The position numbers and the translations under genes were made by a program. From positions 17,284,623 to 17,348,622 of the forward strand of contig NC_049909.1 of assembly GCF_001411555.2 (NCBI RefSeq): a stretch of DNA of 64,000 bases. Direction: 5' to 3'. Positions within the stretch are counted from its first letter, which is position 1. Each line of letters starts with the position of its first letter. Shown piece by piece: positions 9,327-21,012 of the stretch. Under the pieces are notes generated by a model that was not told the DNA's origin, did no database searches, and saw nothing but the letters and a program-made list of their open reading frames with translations. Origin of the DNA: Juglans regia. Lineage: Eukaryota; Streptophyta; Magnoliopsida; Fagales; Juglandaceae.

Positions 9327-11982
9327 TTATTCGATGTCATCAATCCAGTCACCATATATCCTACTGATTTTATCTGGACCCTTCCATTTCTGATGAGTTC
9401 TCTGCCCCGGCCTCTGAATTGCAACACATGACCTTTGCGATGGAACTCCAATATGATAAACATCAGAATGAGGAACTGAAGGGACTGATGCTACCAGAGT
9501 TTCTGCTGGAGTTTTTGAAGGTACTCCTCCCTGCTTTGAGTCGGTAGGTGCGGATGAAGAATCTCTAGTATCTCCCTCCACAAGCCCACCTCCATATCGA
9601 TGCAATTCTGTGGTGAAACAAGATTTCCAAAGTCAAAGATAGAACACATTTTTCCCTCTCCCATCATGATATACAAATGAAAAAAAGTTCCATGATTATT
9701 ACATTTGTCTTTCAGTCCTATCAAGCATGACACTGAGCTGAACAGGGGAATGTAACAGATTTAGTGCAGTTTCAGTACTAATTGAGTAAGGTAGAATAGG
9801 TACGTGCACCCACTCGTAGTTGAAGAAATAATTGTCCCAGATGTTTAATTTGGGACACTACTTTTCAATGGCATTACAGTCTTAAGTCAAGTAGTTAATA
9901 AGCATCAACATGAGAGCAATTTTATTAAGTTCAAAGGCATAAGGTACAGCACTTCACTTCCCCAATATAAAGACATAAACCAAACAAACACACCTACTGA
10001 TGTCTTTCATGCTTTGCAACAAAAAATACCTGCATCAGGATTACTAAAAAGAAAATATCCTTGCTAAAGAGATAAAAGGTCACCATTATAACAGCATTGG
10101 TTAGCCGAAATGAATAAAGTCCAACCAATTTTCTGAATTGATAAAAGCTTAGGCACTTAATCAAACAGGGTTTAAGCTATCTATTAAGGTGCGTGCCCCA
10201 TGTCTGCCTCCCTGAATAAAGGCGAATACTTCCCCCACACTTTAAACCACAAGTTAAAGCTCCCATGAGCAGCACAGCTGCACAAGAGCTAAATGACTCG
10301 AGGTGGAAGTGAGTATCCTTCTCTCTCAAAGCTGTTGCAGATTGGTATTGCATTTGTCAATAAAACGTTTTCGGTAGTAAATCACATAATTCAGTTAAAC
10401 CTTTGACAACAACAAAATAAATAGGAAAATACATTACATAAAAAAATGCCTTGACCTTTTAACTCGGGCTATTTCATCAAAGCATTTTCTCTCTCTGAAA
10501 AATTGGGGGGAAGACAAAGGGGCATACATTTCTTGAATATATTGCAGAAAACCAGAATTTTCTTTGCTGCCGAAGGATTTATAATAGATAGGGCAAAGCA
10601 TCTGCACCAATATTAAAACTTGAATCGGCCAAGGAGTTCCACTAGGCATTACATGTGGTTAAACCATGTGGGATAAGGTGGGTCTGGGGATAGGCTGTTT
10701 GGATCTGTCTAGCTTTCAAATCTCCCAAAAAATTTTGAGGGAAAGAAAAAAAATGTTGAAAACAGAAGACTAGGTAGAAATGTTCTACAGTTGAAGCTTT
10801 TTCCAATCAAGAAGAAAGTCGAGTCTAAAATTATCTTTTGGGAACAGAAATATCCAAACATCCATGTGATTAAAGCAGATACCTCCTCAGACCGGAAGTT
10901 AAAAGTACGTTCTTCTTTCTTCAAGTAGATACATGTCAATTATTCAATCAAGAGGTTATGTTTAACAATCTATCAGAAGGATTACGTTCGTCTATCTTCA
11001 TTCTTAAACTAAAGCATGCATTTCGAACTCCACTCTTTATATATCACTCAATAGCGAGTATAAAACTCTGATAAAAAAACTGTTACCAGCTAACAAATAC
11101 AAACATATAAACAACATCGCCAACAAAATTTCCTCGCATCTTAACAAAAATGGAAAGAACAAAGCCACTCATACCTGCCGCACCATGAGCAAAATGGCAT
11201 TTGCTTCCAAAAGGGCAATACCCCGTCAACTCCCACTTGTTGCAAATCCTTGTCTTCCAATTTGATGGTTTGGCATTCTGCCCACTGGCACTCCCGGCAG
11301 CAGCACCACCACCGACACCGCCCCCAGAGCTGCCACCACCCCCAGAGATGCCGCCACCACCATAGCCACCAGGCCCCAAACTTATAGCCACGCTCTCTCG
11401 ATTCTTTGACTGCTCGTCGTGAAGGAACGTGCAATTCTCTCCATAGGGGCACCCCTCCTCTGTGTAGAATTTCTTGCAATGCCGCCCCTTAAACGACCTC
11501 TGCGTCTCCACCACATAATTCGAAGATCCCAACGACGGTATCTGATACTCCTCCCTCGGCTCAGATGAAACCACCGCCTTCTCCTCCTCATGAGCCGCCA
11601 CGATATCCTGCCAATTCGGAGGAGGCCGCCGAAGCTCTTCAATGCTGTGGGCGAAATTACAGTTAGTTATATATGGGCACGTCCCGGCGCGGAACTTGCA
11701 ACAAAGTTTGGTCTTGAAAAACATTTTCCCAATAGCTTTGGATCGATTGGAAGAAGTCACATCCTGGGAATTCCTCGATTTCTTGTTCGGGGGTTCGCTC
11801 CCGGAGCGACTCTGTGATTGCCTCTGGTCGTAATTCGAGTTCGTCGACATCGTGTCGTCGCCATTGTTGTTCCAGGCTCGGTAATCGTCCTCCGTCGCCC
11901 ATATGGCATGGTCGCCGCCAGACCAGCTGTCCGGACCACTTCCGGTGATTACTTGGACCACGTTGCCGCTGGAGAAATCCAT
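9327..11982 (-). CDS. CCCH zinc-finger protein with three CCCH motifs (C3H39/C3H12-like)
   Basis: Exons 11175-11982 and 9327-9607 join in phase (G|AA) across a 1567-bp intron (AG|GTATGAG donor, CACAG acceptor), giving 362 residues. Start: the Met at 11982 (MDFSSGNVVQVITG) fits the family better than an in-frame Met seven codons upstream. Motif 1 is C94-x7-C102-x5-C108-x3-H112. Motif 2 is C169-x8-C178-x5-C184-x3-H188. Motif 3 is C247-x8-C256-x5-C262-x3-H266. A Gly-rich linker (about 204-233) separates motifs 2 and 3. The C-terminus (KWKGPDKISRIYGDWIDDIE) matches plant relatives I remember. Such proteins bind RNA and act in post-transcriptional control, sometimes shuttling between nucleus and cytoplasm; the target here is unknown. 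No break is seen. Confidence 0.88.
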
Positions 11983-12002
11983 CGGCAAAAGAAGAAGGTG
12001 CA

Positions 12003-13029
12003 ATTTTCTTTCCTCAAAACCCTAAAGTGCTGATCAGAGTAGCTGAAATTTCCAGAGATTGAGAGGAACGGACGGGAAAGTGATCGAATTTCAACGATTT
12101 GAGAAACGGGTCTTTCACCATTTTAACAAATTTAACTCTAGATTACATAGATTCTCTGGGTTGCAAGAGTTCCCAAAGGAAAAGAAGAAGAGATGACTAA
12201 ACTCTTCCGAACAATAACGACAAGAGTAAGCGGATCTTAACAGATAGAAGAAAGAAACATAATTTGAGAGAGTATCCAAAATGGGAAGTGGGGTTAGATC
12301 CACGACATCGAGAAACGAAGACAAAAATCGGGGAAACCACCTACAAAATGTTGGCAAAAATGAAGAAAATCATTCTAGGAATAAATGTTTCCTTCCACTC
12401 AGCACGGATGGTGTTAGTTATAGATTCAAAAGAAAGAATAGAAATTTAGAGAGAGATTTAGGACATGGAGCGAGCAATTGAGAGATCAAAGAGAAGCCTC
12501 CCAGTCTTCCCCCACCCCACCCCACCCCACCCCACAAATAAAGGAGGAGAAAGATATTTTTTCCAAGAATTAACACATAGGTGAAGGTGGTGTTGGCGGA
12601 TGCAGTGAAAAATAGAAGAGGTGGTGTACTTGAGGAAGCTGGGGAGGGGTCCATTACATTGTCATCATTTTGAGGGGCATATGTATTAGTGCAGCATTGT
12701 TGACTTCGGGATTTTTTATGACTGTCAGAAATTGCAGTCATTGGTCTGGAGCTCTGTGTCCTCAAATCTGCAAAGGGAGATGAGCTATGGAAAGTACCTA
12801 ATTTTAACAATAATAATAAAAAAAAATTTACACAACTTCTCATCTTTCACATATTATATATTTTTTAATTTTTTTTATCAAATTTTTAATATATCAATAA
12901 TTAATAAAAAAATAAAATTATGTTAAAAAAATAAATTCAAAAAAAAAATTAAAAAAAATATTAAAAAATATAAAAATTTAAAAAAATATGGTGTGTAGAA
13001 GTTTGAGAGGTTGTATAACATTACTCTAA
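12003..13029. other. 5' flank of the CCCH gene; no second gene supported
   Basis: 12003-12110 is probably 5' UTR and proximal promoter of the CCCH gene. A minus-strand frame at 12418-12843 encodes a plausible middle (SDSHKKSRSQQCC) but runs straight through a CCCCA microsatellite and matches no family I know, so I do not call it. 12850-13000 is extremely A/T rich. Confidence 0.35.
12509..12535. repeat. (CCCCA)n microsatellite
   Basis: About five tandem CCCCA units. The minus strand is G-rich (TGGGG repeats) and has G-quadruplex potential. Confidence 0.85.
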
Positions 13030-13715
13030 CAACAATATCTTGGCAAAAAATATATTTAAATGTATTGTTTCCATTTAAAATTTATCTCAATTTATTTTAA
13101 TTTATTATTATAATTTTTTAAAAATTTTATATAAAATATAATAAATAATTTAATTTTTTTTAATTTTAAAATAATTTTTCTAAATTTTCACATAAAATAT
13201 AATGAATAATTCAACTTTTATTCTATTATTCACAAACTATCTCAATCCATCTTAACTCATTTTTGAATCCAAATCACTCTTTAATCTCTTTAGGAGTAGT
13301 TTGGATTCAGAGATAAATTTAGATTATTTGTAAATAGTAAAATAAAAGTTGAATTATTTATTATATTTTGTGTAAAAATTTGAAAAAATTATTTTAGAAT
13401 TTGAAAAAGTTGAATTGTTTATTATATTTTGTATGACAATTTAAAAAAGTTATAATGATGAGATGGAATGAGTTGAGTTGAAGTGGGTTTTGAATGATGA
13501 GATAAGTAGTAATAATCTCTTTAAAATGATGAGATAAGATAAGATAATTTTAAATAAAAGTTAAAAATAAAATAAAATATTATTTTTTAATATTATTATT
13601 ATTTTAAAATTTAAAAAAAATTAAATTATTTATTATATTTTATATAAAAATTTAAAAAAATTATAATAATGAGATAAGTTAAAATGATTTATCAATCCAA
13701 ACCGACCTTATTGAA
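13030..13715. repeat. Cluster of three or more GATGAG-family MITE copies
   Basis: About 13060-13290 is a reverse-oriented copy (AACTCATTTTTGAATCCAAA near its end). About 13292-13500 begins GGAGTAGTTTGGATTCA after TA. About 13510-13707 ends TCAATCCAAACCGACC before TTA. Each has the family's AT-rich core (TTTATTATATTTT). They are contiguous or nested, so only the last border is sharp. Confidence 0.6.
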
Positions 13716-14230
13716 AAAAGTCACTTTTAGGAACCGAATACAACTAATTAAAGTCTTCTAGATACAACTTCAACCGAATAAACAACAAACACATAGATAA
13801 ATACAGATATATACTCAAAAGTAAAAAACAGTACCTTAGTACATTTGCATGCTTGTAAAATTTGTACATTTTCAACCTTTACCTCCTAGATATAGCTTCG
13901 ACCGGGTACCACACAACCAGAGAGAGATCTATACTCAAAAGTAAGAAATAATACCGTCACAGCTACTTGTATTACTTGTACATGTGATCCAAATACTTCA
14001 AAAAATATAGCTTATCCTTATTAGGATCTCATGAAAGGAATGATAATAATTATTTTTGAATTAATAAAAATAATTTTTTTAAAAATAAATTTTATTGTAA
14101 GTGAATACACGTTAAAAAGAATAAAAGGTTGAAAAAATGACTGGAAAAACACAAACAATAACGAATCATTTGCGTAGCTATTGTTTATGGTACATTTAGT
14201 AACATTTAGGCGGATTAATGAATTCAAGGG
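13716..14230. repeat. Detached piece of the exon-like/CA array
   Basis: Words found here (AATACAACTAATTAAAGT, TACTCAAAAGTAA, CCAAATACTTCAAAAA, CTTATCCTTAT, GGATCTCATG, AATGATAATAATTAT) recur in the same order at about 45950-46070 and 46430-46620. The array therefore extends to the left of the gypsy complex, which sits inside it. Confidence 0.6.
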
Positions 14231-14373
14231 TTGTGTGCAATGTTACAACCAAAATCAATATATCTAAGCAAAATCAAAACAAAAATCAACATATCTACCC
14301 AAAACCAACTGAAGTTGACAATATTTATCAAAATCTAAAAAGTCCAAGAATAAATTGCGAAGAAGAACAAGAA

Positions 14374-14443
14374 GGCTTCCCATAAATATTAATCTCAATA
14401 AATTAATAGTTCCATGGACTTGGGCCTAGGCCCGGGTGTTACA
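14374..14443 (-). repeat. Remnant of a Ty3/gypsy LTR end
   Basis: About 70 bp, from CTTCCCATAAATATTAATCT to CGGGTGTTACA, match the right ends of the LTRs at 21345-21412 and 28405-28473. On the minus strand it starts TGTAACACCCGGGCC, the usual LTR start. It is the truncated 3' LTR of the leftmost internal region. Confidence 0.7.
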
Positions 14444-14445
14444 TT

Positions 14446-14978
14446 CAATGTTTTTTATACCGTATCGTACCAATTGGTACGATCGGTATATGTTATACTT
14501 GCCACTGGTCTGGTACAGGTAATAATTCTGTTTTGTACCGCCCAAAATACTGGGTGTACCGACCTGTACCGGCCAGTATTTGCTTTCTCAGCCGAAACAA
14601 ATATTTCACACGATACACATTCTGTAGCCTGTTTGGATGGTATTTTTGCAATTTCAATAAATATTTAGGGGTTATTTCGAAAAAATATGTTTGTTGTAAC
14701 TTTTTTTTTTATATATATTATATTTGTTGTAACTCAAAATTTAAGAACTTATGTTAGTTGTAACTTTAAACTTGTATTGAGAAGTATAGAGTTTGTGGCT
14801 TATTTTGTTGTTATTTTGGGATACAGTTAATGCTTGTATATATATAATTTATCTAGGTATAAACTATTTCGAAATGGTATTGGTACAGAAATATTATAAT
14901 GAAATGGTACCAGTATCAAAATATTTTGTTTTAGTGCTTTGACCGGTACAGCCTTCAGTACGATATTCCAAAACTTTG
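14446..14978. mobile_element. Non-autonomous hAT element at the LTR/internal junction
   Basis: A 533-bp element beginning CAATGTTTTTTATACCGTA and ending with the complement of CAAAGTTTTGGAATATCGTA. The flanking 8-mers are GTTACATT and GTTACATC (7 of 8 identical). Subterminal regions are rich in GGTAC/GTACC words (GGTACGATCGGTAT, ACCGGTACAG). It has no transposase. Confidence 0.75.
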
Positions 14979-14986
14979 GTTACATC

Positions 14987-17800
14987 CCCCCACCCCTCCC
15001 TCTCCCCCCCTTAAAGAAATTTCATCCTCAAAATTTTCTGCAACCAAAACAAAATCTAAAATATTTATCCCTCACATCCATTCCATACCTATTTTAATCG
15101 TTGATCATTATGTCAAACATAATATTCAAAGATTCTAACTTTTTAAATTTTCACGCGGTGCCTTAATTACCTCCAAATCCTCTTGGCGAACACATTCACA
15201 AGCATAACATCGATCGTCATACACTCCAGGGTCTAGTTCAAGTCTAGAAATGTAAACATGAACAATGAAATTAAAAGCCTAATAATAATTCACCCCAAAT
15301 TCTTATCTTAGTTTCATATAAAATATTAACTAGAACACACCAGATAATATAATAAACACATACGAAAAGTGAAACAAAATTCTCTAAATTTTGAAGTCTT
15401 TAATCTAACACTCGATTCATGAAAATATCCAACTTGGATAATAAACCGACTTATTGTCTCGCAAATCCATGCGCACGCAATTATACTCTTAAATACTCTC
15501 TTTCATTTTCAACTGCAATCAATAACCTTTATGTACACGTTTTATGTCTGATGGCCTCATACTACTACCCATGCATCCAAAGCGTACCAACTTGCATAAA
15601 ACAAATATCACCATATCAATGGGGTAAAATTCGATACTAACAAGAGTAATCTAAAAGAGTCTATACATAACATTTACCATCCTTTTTCTTTGGAGTGATC
15701 CGAGAACTCATAAACCCATACAAAGTCAAGCTCTTGGGGTGGATAAAGTCGAGTCATCATAATGGAGTGGTTGGAAGCCAAAGATGAGGCCGTGAAATTT
15801 GGAATTTTCTCATATGCATCCAGTCAGTGATAGAACATTGATATAATGAATGAAATCACATTTAGGCAATAAATGTGTTCTCCGCCAACTGACTATGGAA
15901 GTAATTGATTCGTAGCTAGAATGGGAAGGTCACAATGAAGTAGTTGGGTTCAAGGTCGATCCTTCTAATAAAATTTCATTAATAAAGTTTTAACATTTTG
16001 TCCAAAACAGCCCCAAAATATTCTTGTCGGAACACTAATTGAGTTGCCAAGAAGATTTCATTAAGTTGGACCAAGAGATTTGTTGAAGATAAAGAATGAA
16101 AGGAAAACGAAGAAGGATTGGAGAGGAAAATATTATTCTCATTCCGTTTGTAAATCTGTACACATCCTCAGTACATATATCCTTCGAGCAACACCATTTC
16201 GGCCAATCAGAAAATAGAAAGAATAACCAACCTACACCTATTCTACATTATTCTAGAATAAAGGATATATGTACAAAAAGACAAAAAGAAACGATCCTAA
16301 CAAACTATACTGAGCTAGAGGGATATTCCTCTGTTTTATCAGAGTGCGTGTAGAGCAGCTTCTCATTGGTGGAGGCTTGATTCCTTCTTTGTTGAGAAGA
16401 TTGGTTGTTGGCCTACCAAAAATAAATAAATAATGTATATAAGCTTTTTTTTGGCCTCATGTCCAACTCTAAAAAGATTTATGGAAATGGTTATTTTCCT
16501 TCGTATCAAACACCGAAACTATTTATTTTAAAAAAATAAACGACTTAGAAACTTCTAAAAATGGGCTTAAAAAAAAAATCATGCCACACAGTACATTTTT
16601 GCAAAGAACTAATGGAAAGATATTTTTCGAGAAATGTAAGACATACTAGTGTACCGAGGTCTTTATCGTTGGAAAAATCAAAAGCGGCATCAATTGTTTT
16701 TGGTTATTAAACCTATCTTAACTCATCTTAACTTATCATTATAATTTTTTTAAATTTTAATAAAAAATATAATAAATAATTTAATTTTTTTAAATTTTAA
16801 AATAATAATAATATTAAAAAATAATATTTTATCATCTCAACTTAAGGATAGCAAAAATTAAAGCATGGGAGGTAAAGAAAGTTCAAATCCTTTCGTCAAC
16901 CCTAAAAATAAACCAGCTCCAAAAGTCCGAACCCAATCCCAAAAAAATAAATAATTACACCTATAACTTTCAACCCGACAAGCTAGACTTGAATGCTCGT
17001 CACCTCATTTCTAACTTGCATTTGTTATAGCAACTAAAATCAATATCAATCATCGCTATAGTTCACTAGAATGACATCTGAAGTTTTGACTCCGATATAA
17101 ACTAGTCCATCCAATCCTACTCTCGTATTAAGTTGATCACATTCTACGCCACCAAATAAAGATATCATTTCTAATAATTTGCTATATTTATATCCTTAAA
17201 TATGATAATAATCATTTGTTCAAAAATCTGCATAATCTATATCCAAGTCTAAAATTAATAGTGCTTACAATCTGCAGGATTTATAACCTAAGATTCGAAT
17301 CAAACGTAGGTATTAAAATCTACAAAATCAATAACCTCATGCTTAATCAAAATCACTTATCAAAGTCTATGGCTTCTATAACCTTTAATTCGATAAACCA
17401 GTCTACGGAAATCTAAATCAACAAATCTTATAAAAATTATTCTCCTAAAGTCTGCAGAATGTAAACTTAAATATCAAATGAATTATTTCTTAAAATCTAC
17501 AAAATCCAAACCTTGAACCTTATCGAGTTCACTTCTTAAAGTCAATGGAATCTAAAATAATAAATCTCATAAATGTCCTTTATTAAGGTCTGCAAAATCT
17601 ACAACCTCAATAGACCAACTCATTACTAAAGTCTATAAAATCTAATACCTTAACTCTCAGCAAAATCAAATGTAAAGTTTGCAAAATCCAAAACTTGATT
17701 TTCAAAATCTCATTTCATAAAGCTTGCAGAATTTGAAACCTTGACTCTCTTCAAATCATTTTTAAAGTATGCATAATCTCAAACCTGTCTCTGATACTGA
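14987..17800 (-). mobile_element. Ty3/gypsy internal region A (non-coding, minus strand)
   Basis: On the minus strand it ends with the typical gypsy polyprotein terminus (FEDEISLKG-like, complement of about 15000-15040), followed by a G-rich polypurine tract and an LTR start. At the other end, 17784-17800 reads TCAGTATCAGAGACAGG on the minus strand. This resembles the initiator-Met tRNA primer-binding site, next to an LTR end at 17802. Between them no gag, RT or integrase survives. Instead 17160-17790 is built of AAAGTCTGCAAAATCTA-type units roughly 60 bp apart. Compared with copy B it carries an extra ~310 bp at about 16085-16395 and a GATGAG-type MITE at about 16690-16850. Confidence 0.7.
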
Positions 17801-17801
17801 C

Positions 17802-19689
17802 TATAACGCCTCAATCCCAAATGCGTCGGAGGGCTACTTCTTGTTATTTAAAATCATATATCACCATATAGATATAAGCCCCTAATTCTCAATTACACAT
17901 AGATCTCAATGTTTCAAATCAACTACTCCAATATAATTAATCTAAAAACATCACAAAGTCTTAATATAAATATGAACCTCTCACATACCACTTAATCAAA
18001 ACACGAAAAATTTACCGAATAACATTCTTCAATAACCATGGCATCTTTTTGTGCTTAATTTGCTATATTTAAATAATCTCGCTTATGTTCCCTAATCTTG
18101 ATTATCAATTGAAATATTCAAATCATCTGAAAAATATTGTGGAAATAAGGGATGAGTTATCAATAATTCAATAAGCAAACAACATACTAGTATGTAAACA
18201 TGAGCAATTATAAAGTTTAAAATGCAGAACTAAACATTTACTTTCAGAATGCAGAATCAAAACATATTATTAAAATATGAGAGCGAAACTTTCAGAAATT
18301 TTCTTATTCAAAAGTACTTTAGCATAGCATAATTGAGACACCATCATATCAGAACAGAGACTACTACTATTATCCGTGATGGAGCCATATACCATTATTA
18401 TTTCCCGTGACAGGGTCCTATATTATACCCGTGGCAGAGCCATACTACTATTATACCCATGGCATGGCCGCATATCACTATTATACCTGTAACACGACTC
18501 TATACCACTATTATACTCGTGACACAACCTTAAAACAACAAAATCATGTGCAAAATCAGAAATTCATGCCAAAAGTTTTTCAGATGCCACATTATATCAA
18601 AACAAAGTATCGAATAGATTCAGATCATTTCACATATTCAAAAATAGATTCAGGGCATCTTCACATCACATGCACAAATTTTTAGATTTCATCGTCGCTC
18701 TTTTTTGCACAATTCAGAATAGAAGGCCAAAATATTACCCATGTCTACACCAGTCATGACAAAACTACTTTCTCTTTTATACAGATTTCATGAGTAATGC
18801 AGAACATATAACTGAGGTTGTTTTCAAGTTTTCTTTTCAAAACATAACATGCATATGTTTCATAAATCAACCTCAATCCATATCTTTTAATGCAAATGCT
18901 AGCATAGGAAGCTCGCTTACCTGCACTCTTCAACTTTTCAATTTTTTCACACAATGGTTCTAAAGGAGTATCAATCAACACTTATAAAATAGTCACGTAA
19001 TTTTTATAAATTTTTAATTGACCACGTATTTTGTAATTAAATCCCATGATATTAAAAATCTATATTTCTGTAATGTCTAAAATCCTCGAAACCCTAACAT
19101 ATCGTCACTCCCCAAAATACTTTGATTTCTCATACTTTCTCCAAATGATCCTATGATTAAACTCTAAAATATCCTCAATTTCAAAACATCTAACTTCTCT
19201 TAGTATAATCACGAGAATATGCTAGCAAATGTTGTGGTCATTTACTTTGCAAGGACATACATGTAATATCAATTCAAAGCTCACCCTAACATGCTTTACG
19301 GGGGACTTTAAGAAAATAACTTTTCATTCTATAAACAAAACTCCACCACGTAGAGCGAGGCTTTACAATGGATCTTTATCGAGAGAGCTACGTGTAGTAG
19401 CGGTCTAGGTGAATATCGACGGAAGTTGGGTTGACAGTTACGAAACTTCTAAGAGCGAGAGAGAGAAAGATAGAGGGAGAGAGTGTCTCGCGTAGGGGAG
19501 AAAGAGTCTCTCCAAGGGAGCTCACGTCGTGCTACATGGAGAAGCAACGGCACTAGTTGGGCCATTTTAAACTTAATTTAATTCTTTCTAAAACTCTAAG
19601 GATCGTGGACTACTCTAATGAGCTAGTCTTCTAAATTCTAATATTGATCTAAGAGTTAATCTATAAGGGTAAACAGGCAGGGTGTTACA
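17802..19689 (-). repeat. Gypsy LTR or left part of an LTR
   Basis: Bounded by TATAACGCC (left) and GGGTGTTACA (right), the inverted TGTAAC.CCC termini of this LTR superfamily. Its left 1.5 kb is homologous in order to the solo LTR at 23186 (for example CTGAAAAATATTGTGGA, ACATACTAGTATGTAAAC, and the CCGTGG minisatellite). The right 5-bp flank (TGGAT) does not match the left flank (CTGAC), so this is not a simple solo insertion. Confidence 0.6.
18360..18530. repeat. ~30-bp minisatellite within the LTR
   Basis: About five imperfect units built on CCACTATTATACCCGTGGC-like words. A longer relative occupies 23800-24085 in the solo LTR, so the minisatellite is a family trait of these LTRs. Confidence 0.65.
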
Positions 19690-19884
19690 TGGATGGAGTT
19701 ATGCACGTGTCTAAAGCAATGCTTTTGGGCTTAGTTTATGGACTTTGAATTTTGGTTCCATTTCGAAACATTTGGGCCTACACCTTGGTGGTGTATGAAC
19801 TTAACAAATAGGTTTAGCCGGTTAAAGCAGTCCGAATAATCTTTTTGCCTTGCTCATGTTTTCATGGGTCGTGTATGCAATATG

Positions 19885-20062
19885 AGTAATTCTACATACA
19901 ACCATGAAGTGCGTAAATGCTGCGTAATCGCTTTGAAAAAGAGTGTGATCCACTATTAAAAAATTAATTTTTTTCAGATAAATCTCATATTTTATTCATT
20001 TTTTTAAAGCGATTACACGGCGGTTGCATAATTCACAATCACAAATATCTTTTCTCATGCAA
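19885..20062. mobile_element. Foldback MITE-like repeat (copy 1 of 2)
   Basis: Starts GAGTAATTCTACATACAA and ends AATATCTTTTCTC. The inner arms GTAATCGCTTTGAAAAAG and CTTTTTTAAAGCGATTAC-like sequence pair. A diverged full-length copy lies at 51470-51640, which fixes the approximate borders. Confidence 0.6.
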
Positions 20063-20299
20063 TATATATGAGATATCCTAACTGTACGTACACCCCGATT
20101 TCATCCAGCCGCTCTTAAGCTTTCATCCCAGTACGTACTCGATAGATTTGTCTTTTGCATATATATATATATATATATATATAAATGGAGTACTAGTACT
20201 GGTGGGACATTCACTAGATAAATCATGATCGATCTTGAAGTTTTTATCGATCCAAAGCAATTATAAACATATAAATGGATACAATCAGAATATAGATGA

Positions 20300-21012
20300 T
20301 CAATATAAGATCTTTAAAATAACATTACCCAAAATATAGCCACGAACACGCGATTAACAGGGGAGGTTTTCCAAATTAGCATTTTTGGCTCCAGGCCCCT
20401 CTCTCGCGAGCTCCCATCTCTCAAACTCTTCGTTCTCTCAAAAACTTTCTCCACAGATCCGGCTAGAGAGGGTGGGAGCTTCGGCTCCCTTCCCCCTCCT
20501 CCCTTCCTTCTCTTTTGTGTAGTGTTTTGTTTTGTGTTTTTTGTTTTTTCAAGCAAAATAAGGGAGAATCGCGGATCTGGGTCATCCCGCCGCCCACAGT
20601 CCAGCATGTACTGCACGTGCCATAGCAGCCTTGTGCACTGCTTTTCCATTTTTATGCAGTGTTTTTTGTAATTTCTTTTGTGTAATGTTATATCTAGGAA
20701 AATAAAAATCCAAAAAAAAAAAAAAAATAGTGCCCTCGGACCTTGGTCCGAATTGAGTAGTAGTCCCCCCTCCGCGTTGACGAGGTTTGGTGAACCCTAT
20801 CCTGCTTAGTCAGGGTAGGGGCTCTATAACCTCTGTCGTAGACAGAGGTGGTTTTCTTCTAAGACCTAGGTCTTTAGAGATTTACCGCCTGTACTAAATT
20901 ATGTCAGTCACGAAAGTGTACTGGGGAGCTACTAACGATTGTAATTGATTTATTTTCAAGTCAACTTTGTAAGTTCTCTCTTAATGAAGAGTTATAATTA
21001 AAAAAAAAAATT
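20300..21012 (+). other. Unclassified insertion with two A-rich tails
   Basis: Foreign to the surrounding LTR. A run of As lies at about 20711-20727 and a second at about 20999-21010, suggesting reverse-transcribed sequence. 20340-20640 is G/C-rich, with a minus-strand frame of 111 codons that I do not recognise. 20736-20874 holds four successive hairpins. It may be a LINE or SINE 3' part or a chimeric retro-insertion; a target duplication could not be fixed. Confidence 0.4.
20736..20874 (+). repeat. Four consecutive short hairpins
   Basis: TCGGACC/GGTCCGA (20736-20751, loop TT); CCCTATCCTG/CAGGGTAGGG (20795-20820, one wobble, 6-nt loop); CCTCTGTC/GACAGAGG (20830-20848, loop GTA); and the perfect palindrome AAGACCTAGGTCTT (20861-20874). 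They lie just upstream of the second A-tail. Confidence 0.8.

Noticed and set aside
12418..12843. 141-codon minus-strand frame upstream of the CCCH gene
   Set aside because: It runs through a CCCCA microsatellite, has no recognised domain, and begins in low-complexity sequence. At most a small part could be an exon.
17802..19689. Independent solo LTR
   Set aside because: The 5-bp flanks CTGAC and TGGAT do not match, and a primer-binding-like site adjoins the left end, so it is better read as part of the gypsy complex.
20314..20649. 111-codon minus-strand frame
   Set aside because: No family resemblance, Lys/Arg-rich low complexity, and located in a retro-insertion-like segment.
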